This document shows, piece after piece, positions 40,276 through 50,088 of a stretch of 64,000 nt of DNA; position 1 is the stretch's first letter; every line of letters begins with the position of its first letter. The DNA is from Cryobacterium breve. Lineage in GTDB: Bacteria > Actinomycetota > Actinomycetes > Actinomycetales > Microbacteriaceae. The notes beneath the pieces are model-generated. The model did no database searches. It was not told the origin of the DNA and saw only the letters and a program-made list of their open reading frames with translations. The stretch is from positions 1-64,000 of the forward strand of contig NZ_SOGJ01000011.1 of NCBI RefSeq assembly GCF_004402375.1. The letters run 5' to 3'. Position numbers and translations under genes: made by a program.

Positions 40276-43200
40276 GGACCAGTCCGTTCTCTCGGGCGAC
40301 GGCGACCAGGATGGTCCCCCGGTTGGCGTATTGCCCAGCGGCGAAGAGTACATAGTGCTCGACGGGGAAGCCGACCAGGCTCTGCAGCCATTCGGACGGC
40401 AGCCCGAACTCCCGGCTGTCGTCGGAGACCTCGGCCGCCACATGCGTGGTGAACCGGGTCGACAAGGTCTCCGCGGCCACGTCGACGCCCGGGGCCAGGG
40501 TGAAGGTGGCGGCATCAGCGTCAGAGTAGAAGACGAGGTCGAGACGGATGCGGTCGCTCACCTCGAATCCGGCCGACTTGCGGGTGTCCTGCACGGCCCG
40601 GATGAGGTCGCGGGCGAAGCCCTCGGCCTCGAGTTCGGGCGTGGTCTGCGTCTCGAGCAGCACGAAACCGCCACCGGAGAGGAGCGCCAGGGCCGGGGCA
40701 TCCGCTGTCGGGGCCTCGTCGGTGGCGACGGCGGGACCGGTCTGCAGCACGAGTTCGTACTCCCCCGCGGCCAGATCGACGCCGCCAGCGGTGACGACGC
40801 CGTCTCTCTCGATCCAGTCGCCGGCGCGGGCGGCCTTGATGACGTGCTGCACCTGCTTGCCGAGGCGCGGGCCGGCGGCCCGGGCGTTCACGGTGAGCCG
40901 GGAGGTGATCCCGTAGTCGCCGGCACTGTCGTCGGCCAGCTCGACGAGGCGCACGCTCTTGACGTTCAACTCGTCGCGCAGGATTCCTTCGAACGGGGCC
41001 AGGGCGGCGGTGTCGGCGGTGACGACCGTGAGGGAGGCCAGCGGGAGACGCACGCGCAGCCCGGCCTGCTTGCGCAGCGAGAGAACGGTGGAGCTGATCG
41101 TGCGTACCTGGTCCATGGCGGAGACAAGCGAGGCGTCCGCCGGGAAGAGGGCGGCGTCGGGCCAGTCGGTCAGGTGCACGCTGCGACCACCGGTGAGCCC
41201 CTTCCAGATGCGCTCGGTGATGAGCGGGAGCATCGGCGCGGCCACCCGGGTCACGGTCTCGAGCACGGTGTACAGCGTATCGAAGGCCTCGGTGCCCGCC
41301 GTCGTGCCGGTCGAAGCGCCGGCCCAGAAGCGGTCCCGCGAGCGGCGCACGTACCAGTTGGTGAGCACGTCGGCGAAGTCCCGGAGCCGGGAGGTCGCCT
41401 GGGTGCTGTCGAGGGCCTCCAGGTCCGCCGCGACCTGCACGATCAGGTCTCGGGTCTTGGCCAACAGGTACCGGTCGAGCACGTCGGTGGAGTCGGTGCG
41501 CCAGCTGGCGTCGTAGCCGTTCTCGCCGGATGCGTTGGCGTAGAGGGAGAAGAAGTACCAGGTGCTCCAGAGCGGGAGCATGACCTGGCGGGCACCCTCA
41601 CGGATGCCCTCCTCGGTGACGATCAGGTTGCCTCCGCGCAGCACGGAGGAGCTCATCAGGAACCAACGCATGGCATCCGAGCCGTCACGGTCGAAGACCT
41701 CGTTGACGTCGGGGTAGTTGCGCAGCGACTTGGACATCTTCTGTCCGTCGTTGCCGAGCACGATTCCGTGGCTGACCACATTCTTGAACGCCGGGCGGTC
41801 GAACAGTGCGGTGGAGAGCGTGTGCAGCATGTAGAACCAGCCGCGGGTCTGCCCGATGTACTCGACGATGAAGTCGGCCGGGTTGTGGCTGTCGAACCAG
41901 TCGGCGTTCTCGAACGGGTAGTGCACCTGGGCGAAAGGCATCGATCCGGAATCGAACCACACGTCGAGCACATCCGTGATGCGCCGCATGGTGGACTGTC
42001 CGGTGGGATCGTCGGGGTTCGGGCGGGTGAGCTCGTCGATGTAGGGCCGGTGCAGGTCGGTGGGGCGCACGCCGAAGTCGGCCTCGAGCTCGTCCAGCGA
42101 ACCGTAGACATCGATGCGCGGGTAGTCGGGGTTGTCGCTCTTCCAGACCGGGATCGGTGAACCCCAGTACCGGTTGCGGCTGATAGACCAGTCGCGGGCG
42201 TTGCCGATCCACTTGCCGAACTGGCCGTCCTTGACGTTCTCCGGCACCCAGTTGATGTCCTGATTGAGGTCGACCATACGGTCGCGGAAATCAGTGACGC
42301 GCACGAACCAGCTCGACACGGCCTTGTAGATCAGCGGGTTGCGGCAACGCCAGCAGTGCGGATACGAGTGCTCGTAGCTGGCCTGGCGGAGCAGTCGCCC
42401 CTCGTTCTTGATCAGCTGCGTGAGTGGCTTGTTGGCATCGCTCCAGAGTTGGCCGGCCACCTCGGGCACGTCGGTGAGGAATTTTCCGCCCGCGTCGAGC
42501 GAGATGATCACCGGGATGCCGGCGGCCTCACAGATCTTCTGGTCTTCCTCGCCATAGGCGGGCGCTTGGTGCACGATGCCGGTGCCATCCGCGGTCGTGA
42601 CATAGTCGGCCACGACGATGATCCAGGCATTCTGGGTGCCCCAGACCGCGGTGTCGGCGTAGTAGTCGAACAGGCGGTCGTAGGCGACACCCTCGAGGTC
42701 GGCGCCGAGAACGGTGCGCGACACGGCAGTGACAGCGTCGGCCGCCGAGTCGTAGCCGAGGTCTTTGGCATAGTTGCCGACGAGGTCGATCGCGATCAGG
42801 TACTCGGCCCCGAGAACCTCGGTGGCAGTGACGGATGCCGCGAGGCTTTCCCGCAGCACGGTCGCATCCGGGGTGCCGTTCGGCCCGGCCGGAACGACGG
42901 CGTAGACGATCTCGGGGCCAACTGCGAGCGCCAGGTTCGTCGGGAGCGTCCACGGGGTGGTCGTCCAGGCGAGGGCGCGCACGGCGGTCAGTCCGAGGGC
43001 CTCGGCCTTGGCACCCACCAGGGGGAAGGTGACCGTGACGGTCTGATCCTGGCGCATCTTGTAGACGTCGTCGTCCATGCGCAGTTCGTGGTTGGACAGC
43101 GGTGTCTGGTCGCGCCAGCAGTACGGCAGCACCCGGTAGCCCTCGTAGGCCAGGCCCTTGTCGTGCAGTCGTTTGAAAGCCCAGATCACGGATTCCATGA

Positions 43201-43705
43201 AGGTGATGTCGAGGGTCTTGTAGTCGTTCTCGAAGTCGACCCAGCGCGCCTGGCGGGTGACGTATTCCTGCCACACCTTGGTGTATTTGAGCACCGAACT
43301 GCGGGCGACGGCGTTGAACGCGCCGATACCCATCTTCTCGATCTCGCTCTTGTCGGTGATGCCGAGTTCACGTTCGGCTTCAAGCTCGGCCGGCAGACCG
43401 TGCGTGTCCCAGCCGAAGCGACGGTGCACCTGCTTTCCGCGCATGGTCTGGAAGCGCGGGAACAGGTCCTTCGCGTACCCGGTGAGCAGGTGGCCGTAGT
43501 GGGGCAGCCCGTTGGCGAAGGGCGGGCCGTCGTAGAAGACCCACTCGGGGGCACCCGCTCGGTTCTCGATCGACGCCTGGAAGGTGCCGTCGTTCTGCCA
43601 GAACGCGAGCACGTCGGTTTCGATCCCGGGGAAGTTCGGCGAGGGCACGATGCCGGCGGGCTGCTGGTCTGCCGAACCGGATTGCTGGCCTTGGGGGTAC
43701 GTCAT
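40268..43705 (-). CDS. ileS: Isoleucyl-tRNA synthetase (long, eukaryote-like type)
   Basis: A 1145-residue class I synthetase. The HIGH motif appears as [20 protein letters not shown] and the KMSKS motif as [20 protein letters not shown]. The editing domain includes [16 protein letters not shown]. Length and N-terminus ([20 protein letters not shown]) match the actinobacterial type related to eukaryotic and mupirocin-resistant enzymes. The ATG at 43705 has GGAG close upstream and lies at the end of a T-box leader; the longer frame to 43816 runs through that RNA element. It heads the ileS-folC-DUF4233-ndk operon. Confidence 0.96.
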   Translation of the reverse strand: MTYPQGQQSGSADQQPAGIVPSPNFPGIETDVLAFWQNDGTFQASIENRAGAPEWVFYDGPPFANGLPHYGHLLTGYAKDLFPRFQTMRGKQVHRRFGWDTHGLPAELEAERELGITDKSEIEKMGIGAFNAVARSSVLKYTKVWQEYVTRQARWVDFENDYKTLDITFMESVIWAFKRLHDKGLAYEGYRVLPYCWRDQTPLSNHELRMDDDVYKMRQDQTVTVTFPLVGAKAEALGLTAVRALAWTTTPWTLPTNLALAVGPEIVYAVVPAGPNGTPDATVLRESLAASVTATEVLGAEYLIAIDLVGNYAKDLGYDSAADAVTAVSRTVLGADLEGVAYDRLFDYYADTAVWGTQNAWIIVVADYVTTADGTGIVHQAPAYGEEDQKICEAAGIPVIISLDAGGKFLTDVPEVAGQLWSDANKPLTQLIKNEGRLLRQASYEHSYPHCWRCRNPLIYKAVSSWFVRVTDFRDRMVDLNQDINWVPENVKDGQFGKWIGNARDWSISRNRYWGSPIPVWKSDNPDYPRIDVYGSLDELEADFGVRPTDLHRPYIDELTRPNPDDPTGQSTMRRITDVLDVWFDSGSMPFAQVHYPFENADWFDSHNPADFIVEYIGQTRGWFYMLHTLSTALFDRPAFKNVVSHGIVLGNDGQKMSKSLRNYPDVNEVFDRDGSDAMRWFLMSSSVLRGGNLIVTEEGIREGARQVMLPLWSTWYFFSLYANASGENGYDASWRTDSTDVLDRYLLAKTRDLIVQVAADLEALDSTQATSRLRDFADVLTNWYVRRSRDRFWAGASTGTTAGTEAFDTLYTVLETVTRVAAPMLPLITERIWKGLTGGRSVHLTDWPDAALFPADASLVSAMDQVRTISSTVLSLRKQAGLRVRLPLASLTVVTADTAALAPFEGILRDELNVKSVRLVELADDSAGDYGITSRLTVNARAAGPRLGKQVQHVIKAARAGDWIERDGVVTAGGVDLAAGEYELVLQTGPAVATDEAPTADAPALALLSGGGFVLLETQTTPELEAEGFARDLIRAVQDTRKSAGFEVSDRIRLDLVFYSDADAATFTLAPGVDVAAETLSTRFTTHVAAEVSDDSREFGLPSEWLQSLVGFPVEHYVLFAAGQYANRGTILVAVARENGLVHV

Positions 43706-43965
43706 GTTTCTCCTGGACGAGTCGGGCAGGCGCTGCTCTTCCGTTGATGGAAGAGCGCGGATCTGCCCCTGTTCCACGAGGACGCCGACTCCGAATGGGA
43801 CTCGCCGCGGTACCACCTCGCTTGCTTTCCGGGGCCGGAACCTCGGAAAACCGCTTGTTCTGAGGCTGTGACGGGCCCGACCCGTTCGGTTCTACTGGGA
43901 ACCACCGCGAAGTGGCTTCCGTTCTTCCGAAGACTCACCGGTGATGGCCGGATCACAGTCATGCA
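43706..43965 (-). promoter_or_regulatory. T-box riboswitch controlling ileS
   Basis: The ileS leader contains the T-box core AGGTGGTACCGCGG (43805-43818) that pairs with the uncharged tRNA 3' end. Upstream, GGCCATCACCGGTGAG holds the Ile specifier codon ATC at 43943-43945 in a stem I loop. Downstream, CTCTTCC-N6-GGAAGAG and a GGGCAG/CTGCCC pairing lead to GGAG and the ATG. The absence of a T-rich terminator suggests control of translation by sequestering the ribosome-binding site, as in other actinobacterial ileS T-boxes. Confidence 0.9.
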
Positions 43966-43973
43966 CGATGATT

Positions 43974-44552
43974 CTACCCCGCGTCGACTCCGGGGTGTGT
44001 CGACCGATATCCCGCGCAGACGGGTGCGATCGCGGCGCCGACATACGTCGCCAGCGCTCCACGGTTGACCCCGGTGCGGGCCCAGACTCCGGCGGCGGCA
44101 GCGGCGGCGGCCAGAACGGCCATGGCGAAGGCCCGGCTGGCGAGTTCGCTGCCGGGGCCCATGCGCGCCCCGGTGAAGCGCGTGACCAGCGACGCCTGAG
44201 CCATGAAGCGAGACAGGGCGGATGCCTCCAGCTCGCCGGCCGTGCCCATGAGTTCGTACTGGGTGAGCGCCCAGGGCACATGACCCGGACCGAAGGCGGC
44301 GCAGACCTGTAGCAGCGCCCGCTCCACGGTGTCCACGGCCTGCGTGCGCCCCGCCGCGTCAGCGCACTCCTCGAGCGCGACCGGGAATCCGGCCAGGCCG
44401 GCGTCGACGTCCACCCAGAGCAGGTCGCTCTTGGCTGCGAAGTAGTTGAAGAAAGTGGCCCGGCTGACGCCCGCGCGCCGGGTGATCTGCAGGATCGTGG
44501 TGCCCGCATACGTCTGTTCGAGGAACAGTTCAGCGGAAGCCTCTTCGAGCAT
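43974..44552 (-). CDS. TetR family regulator of the adjacent ABC importer (start uncertain)
   Basis: The DNA-binding domain reads MLEEASAELFLEQTYAGTTI LQITRRAGVSRATFFNYFAA KSDLLW, a typical TetR helix-turn-helix with F-x-NYF-x-x-K. The C-terminal ligand domain is Ala-rich (YELMGTAGELEASALSRFMA). I use the ATG at 44552, giving 192 residues. Family-like residues DHGPRRPGRPRGSSRA precede it in frame, but no canonical start is available upstream. An ATG at 44611 is one base out of frame, so either a non-canonical start or a 1-bp deletion is likely. Divergent from the importer genes, with a tandem operator region between them. Confidence 0.78.
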   Translation of the reverse strand: MLEEASAELFLEQTYAGTTILQITRRAGVSRATFFNYFAAKSDLLWVDVDAGLAGFPVALEECADAAGRTQAVDTVERALLQVCAAFGPGHVPWALTQYELMGTAGELEASALSRFMAQASLVTRFTGARMGPGSELASRAFAMAVLAAAAAAAGVWARTGVNRGALATYVGAAIAPVCAGYRSTHPGVDAG

Positions 44553-44648
44553 CGCCCGCGAGGATCCACGGGGCCGCCCGGGCCGCCTTGGTCCGTGATC
44601 GGGCAGGTCATTACGGTGTTCTACGATGGGGTTGGTCCATTCTATTTG

Positions 44649-44688
44649 TGGACTGAGTCCAACAATTGCACGAGTCCAACACTTGCAC
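44649..44688. promoter_or_regulatory. Operator region: palindrome plus 17-bp tandem repeat
   Basis: TGGACTGAGTCCA (44649-44661) is a perfect palindrome with a central G. Overlapping it, GAGTCCAACAATTGCAC is immediately repeated as GAGTCCAACACTTGCAC (44655-44671 and 44672-44688, one mismatch). It lies between the TetR gene and the ABC binding-protein gene, 36 bp before the latter's ATG, and is the likely binding site of the divergent regulator. Confidence 0.55.
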
Positions 44689-44724
44689 ACTCGGCCCACC
44701 GGGCGCCGCGGAAAGAGAACCACC

Positions 44725-46380
44725 ATGCAGACTTCGGGGCACACCCACCGCGCATCGCGCACCTTGACCGGGCTGGTCGGCCTCGTCGCCACCGGCATCC
44801 TGCTCACCGGTTGCGCCACCACCGACTCCCCCGAGGCCACGGAACCCGTCTCCGGTGGCACGTTGACGTATGCCTCCGGCGACGCCGAGCCCACCTGCCT
44901 GGACCCGCACGTAGGCGGAAACTACCCGCAGGCCCTGGTCAGCACGCAGTACCTCGAGTCGCTCGTGTCCCGTGACGCCGACGGCACGATCATCCCCTGG
45001 CTGGCGGACTCGTGGACAGAGAGCGCCGATGGGCTGTCCTGGGACTTCACCCTTGCCGCTGGCGTGACCTTCACCGACGGCACCCCGCTGGACGCGGAAG
45101 CCGTGCAGGCGAACGTGGCACACCTCCAGGACCCGAACACGGGCTCGTCCACCGGCTACCTGGCCCTGGGCAAGGTCACCGGCACTGAGGCGGTCTCCGG
45201 CAACGTGGTGCGCTTCGTGCTCAGCGAACCCGACAGCGCTCTGCTCGAATCTCTTTCGCAGCCGTGGCTGGCCATCGAATCGCCCACTGCTCTGGCCCGC
45301 AGTCAGGACGAGAACTGCGCCTCCCCCGTGGGCACCGGCCCGTTCCAGGTGGAGAAGTGGGTGCAGCAGGAATCGATCACCCTGGTGCGCAACGACGACT
45401 ACAGCTCGCCGCCGGAGGATGCGACCCACACCGGGCCGGCCTACCTCGACTCCATCGTCTGGCGCTTCATCCCCGACTCCGCGTCCCGCTATGCGGCGCT
45501 GCAGTCCGGCGACGCCGACGTGATCGACAACGCCCAGCCTGACACCATCGCGGCGGCCGAGAAGAGTGACGCCATCGTGCACCTCGACGCCCCGCGCCCG
45601 GGAGCGTCGAACCGGATCGAACTGAACTCCGGCCGAGCGCCCTTCGACGATCCCCTCGTGCGGGAGGCGTTCATCCGGTCGGCCAATGTCGATGACGCCG
45701 TGTCCAGCTTGTTCCAGGGCACGGCCAAGCGCTCGTACTCCGCCCTCTCCAGTGCTGAAACGCTCGCCGTTTCCCGTCCCGACCTTTTCGACTACGACCC
45801 CCAGACGGCCGCGGACCTGCTCGACGACGCCGGCTGGACCGAGCGGGATTCCGCCGGGTACCGGGTGAAGGACGGCCTGCGCCTCACGGTCGACTTCCCC
45901 GTGAGCACGAACCAGTCCATCCCGGCCGAGCAGTCTGTGTTCGAACAGATCCAGGCCACCGCGAAGGAGACCGGCTTCGAGGTTGTTCTCAGCCCGATGG
46001 ACCTCTCCAGCTGGTACACCGCGCTGGGTGAGAACGACTACGACGCCGTCAGCGCCCCGTACACGAAGGTCGGACCCGACGTTCTGCGCATCCTCTTCCA
46101 CTCCGACGGCATCACCCCGGCGCCCAGCGGCTACTTCGCCAACCACGCCCAGGTTGACGACCCGGCCATCGACGCCCTGCTCACCGAAGCCGGCCAGGTG
46201 ACGGATGTCGATCAGCGCGCCGCCCTCTACACCGACGCACAGAACCAGGTGCTCGAGGGCTTCCACATCCTGCCGCTGTTCGACCAGCAGAACCACTACC
46301 TGCTCGGCACCGACGTAGTGGGCGCCCGAGCGCTGCCGACCGTGTCGACTCCCACCTTCTACGATGCGTGGCTGAAGTAG
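44725..46380 (+). CDS. ABC transporter substrate-binding lipoprotein (family 5, peptide/nickel/opine)
   Basis: A 551-residue lipoprotein. The signal peptide runs to lipobox ILLTGC, Cys at about residue 31. The SBP family 5 pattern is clear: GGTLTYASGDAEPTCLDPHV near the N-terminus, then LADSWTESADGLSWDFTLAA GVTFTDGTPLDAEAVQANVA HLQDP, SPVGTGPFQVEKWVQQESIT LVRNDDY and LLDDAGW. The ATG at 44725 has a GGAAAGAG ribosome-binding site. First gene of a four-gene importer operon. Ligand not determinable; the family covers peptides, nickel chelates, opines and sugars. Confidence 0.9.
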   Translation: MQTSGHTHRASRTLTGLVGLVATGILLTGCATTDSPEATEPVSGGTLTYASGDAEPTCLDPHVGGNYPQALVSTQYLESLVSRDADGTIIPWLADSWTESADGLSWDFTLAAGVTFTDGTPLDAEAVQANVAHLQDPNTGSSTGYLALGKVTGTEAVSGNVVRFVLSEPDSALLESLSQPWLAIESPTALARSQDENCASPVGTGPFQVEKWVQQESITLVRNDDYSSPPEDATHTGPAYLDSIVWRFIPDSASRYAALQSGDADVIDNAQPDTIAAAEKSDAIVHLDAPRPGASNRIELNSGRAPFDDPLVREAFIRSANVDDAVSSLFQGTAKRSYSALSSAETLAVSRPDLFDYDPQTAADLLDDAGWTERDSAGYRVKDGLRLTVDFPVSTNQSIPAEQSVFEQIQATAKETGFEVVLSPMDLSSWYTALGENDYDAVSAPYTKVGPDVLRILFHSDGITPAPSGYFANHAQVDDPAIDALLTEAGQVTDVDQRAALYTDAQNQVLEGFHILPLFDQQNHYLLGTDVVGARALPTVSTPTFYDAWLK

Positions 46381-47330
46381 CGCGGGTCGCGCCGGTCGCA
46401 CGGGCCGCCAGGGTCGTTCTGGCCCGCCTGGGCGGCGCGGCCTTCGTGCTCTGGATGGTGGCCACGCTCACGTTTTTCGCCGTGCGCCTGATCCCGGGCG
46501 ACCCGGCCGAGGCCATCCTGGGCGGCCCAGGATCGCAGACCTCGCCGGAGGCACTGGCCGCGGTGCGTGCGGAGTACGGGCTCGACCAGCCCGTGTTGGT
46601 GCAGTACCTGGCGCAGCTGGGGCGCCTGATCACCGGGGATCTGGGCCGCTCCTATGCCCTCAATCAGGACGTCGCCCCGCTCCTGATCGGCCAGCTCGGA
46701 GGCACCCTGCTGCTCGCGGTGCTGGCTCTCGGAGTGGCCTGGCTGCTCGCCCTCGGCTTGGCGACCTGGTCCAGCCGAGGCGGACGCGTGGCCTGGACCG
46801 TGGGTTCGGGCCTGGAGATCGTGGCCGCGGCCCTACCGCACTTCTGGCTGGCGACGGCACTGATCGTGCTCTTCAGTGTCTGGCTGGGATGGCTGCCGCC
46901 GATCAGCACCCCCGGGGCCGCCGGTCTGGTGCTGCCGGTGCTGACCCTTGCCGTGCCGCTGGCCGGGTTCCTCGGCCAGATCATGCGGGAGTCCCTGCTC
47001 ACCGCGCTGGAGTCACCGTTTGTGCTCTCCGCCCGCGCCAGAGGCGAGAGCGAGCTCGGTGTGCGTTGGGTGCACGCGATCCGGCACGCGTCTCTGCCGG
47101 CCATCAGCCTCTCCGGCTGGGCCTTCGGCTCCCTGATCAGCGGGGCCGTGGTGGTGGAGACGATCTTCGCTCGGCCCGGCCTCGGGCGCACGCTCCTGAA
47201 CGCGGTGACGGTCCGCGACGTTCCCGTCGTGGTCGGTGCGGTGCTGATCGTAGCCGTCGGATACATTCTGATGACCCTGCTCACCGACCTGGCCCAGCGC
47301 ATCGCCGACCCTCGGCTGCGAGCACGATGA
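46368..47330 (+). CDS. ABC transporter permease (DppB/OppB type)
   Basis: A 320-residue permease of the first type in family 5 importers. The N-terminal segment FVLWMVATLTFFAVRLIPGD PAEAILG is followed by an about 50-residue periplasmic loop, LNQDVAPLLIGQLGGTLLLA VLALGV, the coupling-helix EAA region (LSARARGESELGVRWVHAIR HASLPAI) and GAVVVETIFARPGLGRTLLN AV. The GTG at 46368 overlaps the binding-protein stop by 13 bp. It forms a heterodimer with the next gene's product. Confidence 0.9.
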   Translation: MAEVARVAPVARAARVVLARLGGAAFVLWMVATLTFFAVRLIPGDPAEAILGGPGSQTSPEALAAVRAEYGLDQPVLVQYLAQLGRLITGDLGRSYALNQDVAPLLIGQLGGTLLLAVLALGVAWLLALGLATWSSRGGRVAWTVGSGLEIVAAALPHFWLATALIVLFSVWLGWLPPISTPGAAGLVLPVLTLAVPLAGFLGQIMRESLLTALESPFVLSARARGESELGVRWVHAIRHASLPAISLSGWAFGSLISGAVVVETIFARPGLGRTLLNAVTVRDVPVVVGAVLIVAVGYILMTLLTDLAQRIADPRLRAR

Positions 47331-48184
47331 GCGACCTCGAGATCCAGGCCGGGCTGGGCAGGTCGCCACGGACATCCCCCTCACATCGGTTTGGCGTGGC
47401 CGAGGTTCTGGCCGGACTGTTCGGCCTGTTCCTGATCACGGCGGCGCTGTTCCCCGCGCTCGTCGCCCCTGGGGACCCGCTCGGAATCGATCCACTGTCG
47501 GCGTTCCAGACCCCCTCTCCCGCACACTGGTTCGGCACCGACGAGTCCGGCCGAGACATTTACACCCGGGTCAGCCACGGCACCGGTAGCTCCCTCCTGA
47601 TCGGCACCCTCGCCACCATGATCGGCCTCGGCCTTGGACTCGTCCTCGGAACCCTGGCCGGCATGCTCGGCCCCGTCGTGGACTTCACCGTGAACCGGTT
47701 CCTCGAAGTACTGTTCGCGTTCCCCGGCCTGCTGCTGGCTCTGCTCTTCATCCTGATCTTCGGACCGGGCGTTGCAACGGCGACCGTCGCCGTGGGCCTG
47801 GCGACCGCACCCGGCTATGCCCGGATCATCCGTGGCCAGCTCATTCTGGTTCGGTCTTCCGCCTTCGTCGAAGCGGCGACCGTGCTCGGGCGAAGTCCGG
47901 GCCGGATCCTGGTGCGCCACGTGCTGCCCAACGCCCTCGCGCCGCTCTTCGTGCTCGGGACGCTCGGCATCGGCCAGGCCATCGTCTGGGCGTCGGCGCT
48001 GAGCTACCTGGGCCTGGGCGCGGCGCCGCCCGCCGCGGAGTGGGGCGCGATGCTCGCCGCCGGGCGCACCTACATCGGCTCGGCTTGGTGGATGAGCTTC
48101 TTCCCCGGCCTGTTCATCGTGCTGACGGCGGTGTCGGCGACGGCGCTCGGCCGCGGCATCGAACGACGGATGAGGCACGCATGA
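47327..48184 (+). CDS. ABC transporter permease (DppC/OppC type)
   Basis: A 285-residue second permease. It starts MSDLEIQAGLGRSPRTSPSH, has an N-terminal membrane segment LFLITAALFPALVAPGDPLG IDP, the signature HWFGTDESGRDIYTRVSHGT GSSLLIG of the OppC class, and the EAA loop RSSAFVEAATVLGRSPGRIL VRHVLPNALAPL. The ATG at 47327 overlaps the upstream stop (ATGA). The longer open frame to 46889 is out-of-frame DppB sequence. Confidence 0.9.
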   Translation: MSDLEIQAGLGRSPRTSPSHRFGVAEVLAGLFGLFLITAALFPALVAPGDPLGIDPLSAFQTPSPAHWFGTDESGRDIYTRVSHGTGSSLLIGTLATMIGLGLGLVLGTLAGMLGPVVDFTVNRFLEVLFAFPGLLLALLFILIFGPGVATATVAVGLATAPGYARIIRGQLILVRSSAFVEAATVLGRSPGRILVRHVLPNALAPLFVLGTLGIGQAIVWASALSYLGLGAAPPAAEWGAMLAAGRTYIGSAWWMSFFPGLFIVLTAVSATALGRGIERRMRHA

Positions 48185-49956
48185 GCGACGAGACCGACGT
48201 GGGTGTCCCCGGGGCCGCGAGTGTGACCGGCGCCGGTGAAGGGCCGGGCGGGGTTGCCGCGGGGGTTGCCCCGGCCGTGCGAGTAAGGAACCTCGTCGTG
48301 GGCTTCGGGCCAAAAGACGGCGCCGACCCTGTGCTGAACGGCGTCTCGTTCGAGGTGGCCCCCGGCGAGTGCCTGGCCATCGTGGGCGAGTCCGGCTCGG
48401 GCAAGAGCGTCACCGCGCGCAGCCTGCTCGGCCTGGCCGGCGACAACGCCTGGGTGCGTGCCGACGAACTGAGCCTCGCGGGTTCCGATGTGCAGAACCT
48501 CTCCGAGGCCCAGTGGCGGCGCCGGCGCGGGCGCGACGTGGGGCTGGTGGTGCAGGATGCCCTCGTCTCGCTCGACCCGCTGCGCCCGGTGGGCCGTGAG
48601 ATCGCCGACTCGCTGCGGCTACACACCCGCCTGGACGCCGCCGCACGGCACACCCGCGTACTCGAGGCCCTCGAGCGGGTCGGTCTACCCGACGCCGGCA
48701 ACGCCATGCGGAAACGCTCGGGCGAGCTCTCCGGCGGACAGCGCCAGCGCGCCCTGATCGCGGCCGCGATCGCCCTGGACCCGCCGCTGCTGATCGCCGA
48801 CGAGCCGACGACCGCGCTCGACGTCACCGTGCAGGCGCAGATCCTGGACCTTCTGGCGACCCTGAAACGTGCCGGCACCGGCATCCTCCTGATCAGCCAC
48901 GACCTCGCCGTGGTCGGGCGCATCGCCGACCGGATCGCTGTGCTGTGCGACGGGCGCATCGTGGAGCAGGGACCGGCCGACGAGGTGCTGACCCGGCCCC
49001 GGCATCCGGTCACCCGGACGATGATCGCCGCGATCCCGGTGGACAAGCCGCGCGGGCTTCGCCTGAACCCTCGGGCGGCCGAGCCCGTGCTGCCTTCCCT
49101 GAGCTACCAGTCAGGTGTGGCTCCCGGGTCGTCCCCGGACGATTGCGACCGCGACACCTCCCCCACCACCGTGCTCGAGGCCATCGGACTGGTCAAGCGC
49201 TTCACCCGGCCGGATGGCAGCGAGCAGCTCGCGGTCGACAGTGTCTCGTTCCGGCTCGAGCGCGGCACGACGCTCGGCATCGTGGGCGAGTCCGGCTCCG
49301 GAAAGACCACGTCGGCCCGCCTCGCGCTGGCGCTGACCCGCCCCGACGCCGGAGAGGTGCGAGTGCTCGGCCAGGCGTTCAGCGCCGTGCCGGAGAAGGA
49401 ACGTCGCGCGCTGCGACCACACCTCGGCGCGGTCTACCAGGATGCGCTCAGCTCGTTCGACCCGCGGCTCAGCGTCGAGCAGGTCCTCCGGGACGCGGTC
49501 GCCGGCGGAGCCCGCCGCACCGGGCGCGTCGGGGCATCCGCCGGCGCTGCCGACCGGCTGCGCGTGCTCGGCCTGCTCGAAGCCGTGGGGCTGCCGCAGG
49601 GTCTGCTCGGCCGCCGCCCGCTGTCGCTCTCCGGCGGTCAGCGGCAGCGGGTCAGCATCGCCCGGGCACTGGCGTCGGGCCCGCAGATCCTGATCTGCGA
49701 CGAGCCCGTGTCGTCACTCGACGTGACGGTTCAGGCTCAGGTGCTCGACCTTCTCGACGAGCTCCAGCGAAACCTTGGCCTCAGCCTGCTGTTCATCTCC
49801 CACGATCTAGGGGTGATCCAGCACGTCAGTGACCAGGTCGCCGTGATGTTGGACGGGCGCATCGTCGAGACCGGTGCCACGGCCCGGGTCTTCGCCGCCC
49901 CCGAGCATCCGTACACGCAGGCGCTTCTGGGCGCGGTGCCCCGGATCGGGTTCTGA
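48181..49956 (+). CDS. Fused dual ABC ATPase (DppD-DppF type)
   Basis: A 591-residue protein with two complete ATPase domains in one chain. Domain 1 (about 30-290) has VGESGSGKSVTARSLLGL, LSGGQRQRALIAAAIAL, LLIADEPTTALDVTVQAQIL and the ISHDLAVV switch. Domain 2 (about 325-585) has VGESGSGKTTSARLAL, VYQDALSSFDPR, LSGGQRQRVSIARALASGP, LICDEPVSSLDVTVQAQVL and ISHDLGVI. The oligopeptide-type C-terminal extension (HPVTRTMIAAIP, HPYTQALLGAVP) follows each. It powers the two permeases. The ATG at 48181 overlaps the DppC-like stop. Confidence 0.92.
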   Translation: MSDETDVGVPGAASVTGAGEGPGGVAAGVAPAVRVRNLVVGFGPKDGADPVLNGVSFEVAPGECLAIVGESGSGKSVTARSLLGLAGDNAWVRADELSLAGSDVQNLSEAQWRRRRGRDVGLVVQDALVSLDPLRPVGREIADSLRLHTRLDAAARHTRVLEALERVGLPDAGNAMRKRSGELSGGQRQRALIAAAIALDPPLLIADEPTTALDVTVQAQILDLLATLKRAGTGILLISHDLAVVGRIADRIAVLCDGRIVEQGPADEVLTRPRHPVTRTMIAAIPVDKPRGLRLNPRAAEPVLPSLSYQSGVAPGSSPDDCDRDTSPTTVLEAIGLVKRFTRPDGSEQLAVDSVSFRLERGTTLGIVGESGSGKTTSARLALALTRPDAGEVRVLGQAFSAVPEKERRALRPHLGAVYQDALSSFDPRLSVEQVLRDAVAGGARRTGRVGASAGAADRLRVLGLLEAVGLPQGLLGRRPLSLSGGQRQRVSIARALASGPQILICDEPVSSLDVTVQAQVLDLLDELQRNLGLSLLFISHDLGVIQHVSDQVAVMLDGRIVETGATARVFAAPEHPYTQALLGAVPRIGF

Positions 49957-49999
49957 CGGGCTGACCGTGTTCGCCACTCGCCAAACAGCGATTACGTCC

Positions 50000-50088
50000 C
50001 GAACGAATTCGACGGAGATTTTGCCAAAAACGGCCCGAAACCCGTCTCACAAGCTCGCGCACGAGATAATCACCGTCGAATTGGTTGG
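50000..50088. repeat. Palindromic intergenic element family 1, copy E (89 bp)
   Basis: Left CGAACGAATTCGACGGAGAT; right, on the opposite strand, CCAACCAATTCGACGGTGAT. It lies 44 bp after the ABC ATPase stop, and its right end abuts the 3' remnant of a cation transporter gene read on the minus strand. Confidence 0.85.

Noticed and set aside
35021..43747. Long plus-strand open frames opposite rne, folC and ileS
   Set aside because: Same GC-shadow composition; the minus-strand genes have complete motif sets and T-box or overlap context.
43706..43816. N-terminal extension of IleS to a start at 43816
   Set aside because: It translates the T-box core and hairpins; the family N-terminus begins at 43705 behind GGAG.
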